A stretch of DNA of 5,322 nucleotides from an uncultured Chloroflexota bacterium (GTDB taxonomy: Bacteria; Chloroflexota; Dehalococcoidia; UBA3495): contig CAJWBT010000184.1 of the NCBI GenBank assembly GCA_913020235.1, forward strand, positions 1 to 5,322, given 5' to 3'. Shown here one piece after another: positions 5,310-5,322 of the stretch. The translations under genes were made by a program, and so were the position numbers. The number at the start of each line of letters is the position of its first letter. The stretch's first letter is position 1. The notes beneath the pieces were generated by a model. That model was not told where the DNA came from. It was given only the letters and a program-made list of their open reading frames with translations, and made no database searches.

Positions 5310-5322
5310 AGCACAGCGCGGC

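Noticed and set aside
4988..5314. 108-codon minus-strand frame running from the tRNA into the repeats
   Set aside because: It translates the tRNA-Ser and the CGTCAT-type repeat (FPAKAGIQ signature), a well-known false gene.

Overview
This GC-rich window carries four protein genes of ordinary metabolism or translation, one tRNA gene, and an unusual load of palindromic intergenic repeats. Two things point to a free-living bacterium of the Chloroflexota (Dehalococcoidia/SAR202) type. One is the gene mix: an FAD-linked oxidase, an ornithine-cyclodeaminase/mu-crystallin family protein and a glyoxylate-reductase-like dehydrogenase. The other is the pair of intergenic repeat families beginning GTCATTCYGAGGAGCG and CGTCATCCCGG. 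This assignment is an inference: neither genes nor repeats are exclusive to that phylum.

Layout: 1-614 is the 3' part of cysS (+), starting just before the KMSKS loop. An FAD-binding oxidase follows on the same strand at 683-2074 after a 68-base gap. The next gene, an ornithine cyclodeaminase/mu-crystallin family protein at 2361-3320, runs on the minus strand, so it converges with the oxidase. The 286-base gap between them is largely filled by an imperfect palindromic element (2102-2278). The gap at 3321-3682 separates divergent genes. It contains a 28-base tandem duplication and a possible short leader ORF in front of a D-2-hydroxyacid dehydrogenase (best start 3683, end 4699). From 4700 to 5221 no protein gene is credible. 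This stretch holds a decayed repeat, a 134-base MITE-like inverted-repeat element, a CGTCAT-type double hairpin and a further hairpin. A tRNA-Ser(GGA) on the minus strand (5222-5309) closes the window.

Working together: the three enzymes between cysS and the tRNA all belong to families that interconvert 2-hydroxy acids, 2-oxo acids, and amino or imino acids by FAD- or NAD(P)-dependent redox chemistry. A joint role in 2-oxo acid (for example glyoxylate) turnover is plausible, but they are not one operon and no substrate can be fixed from sequence. I found no defence system, CRISPR array, integrase, transposase or other clearly new multi-gene system. The most interesting material is the repeat architecture and the leader of the dehydrogenase gene.
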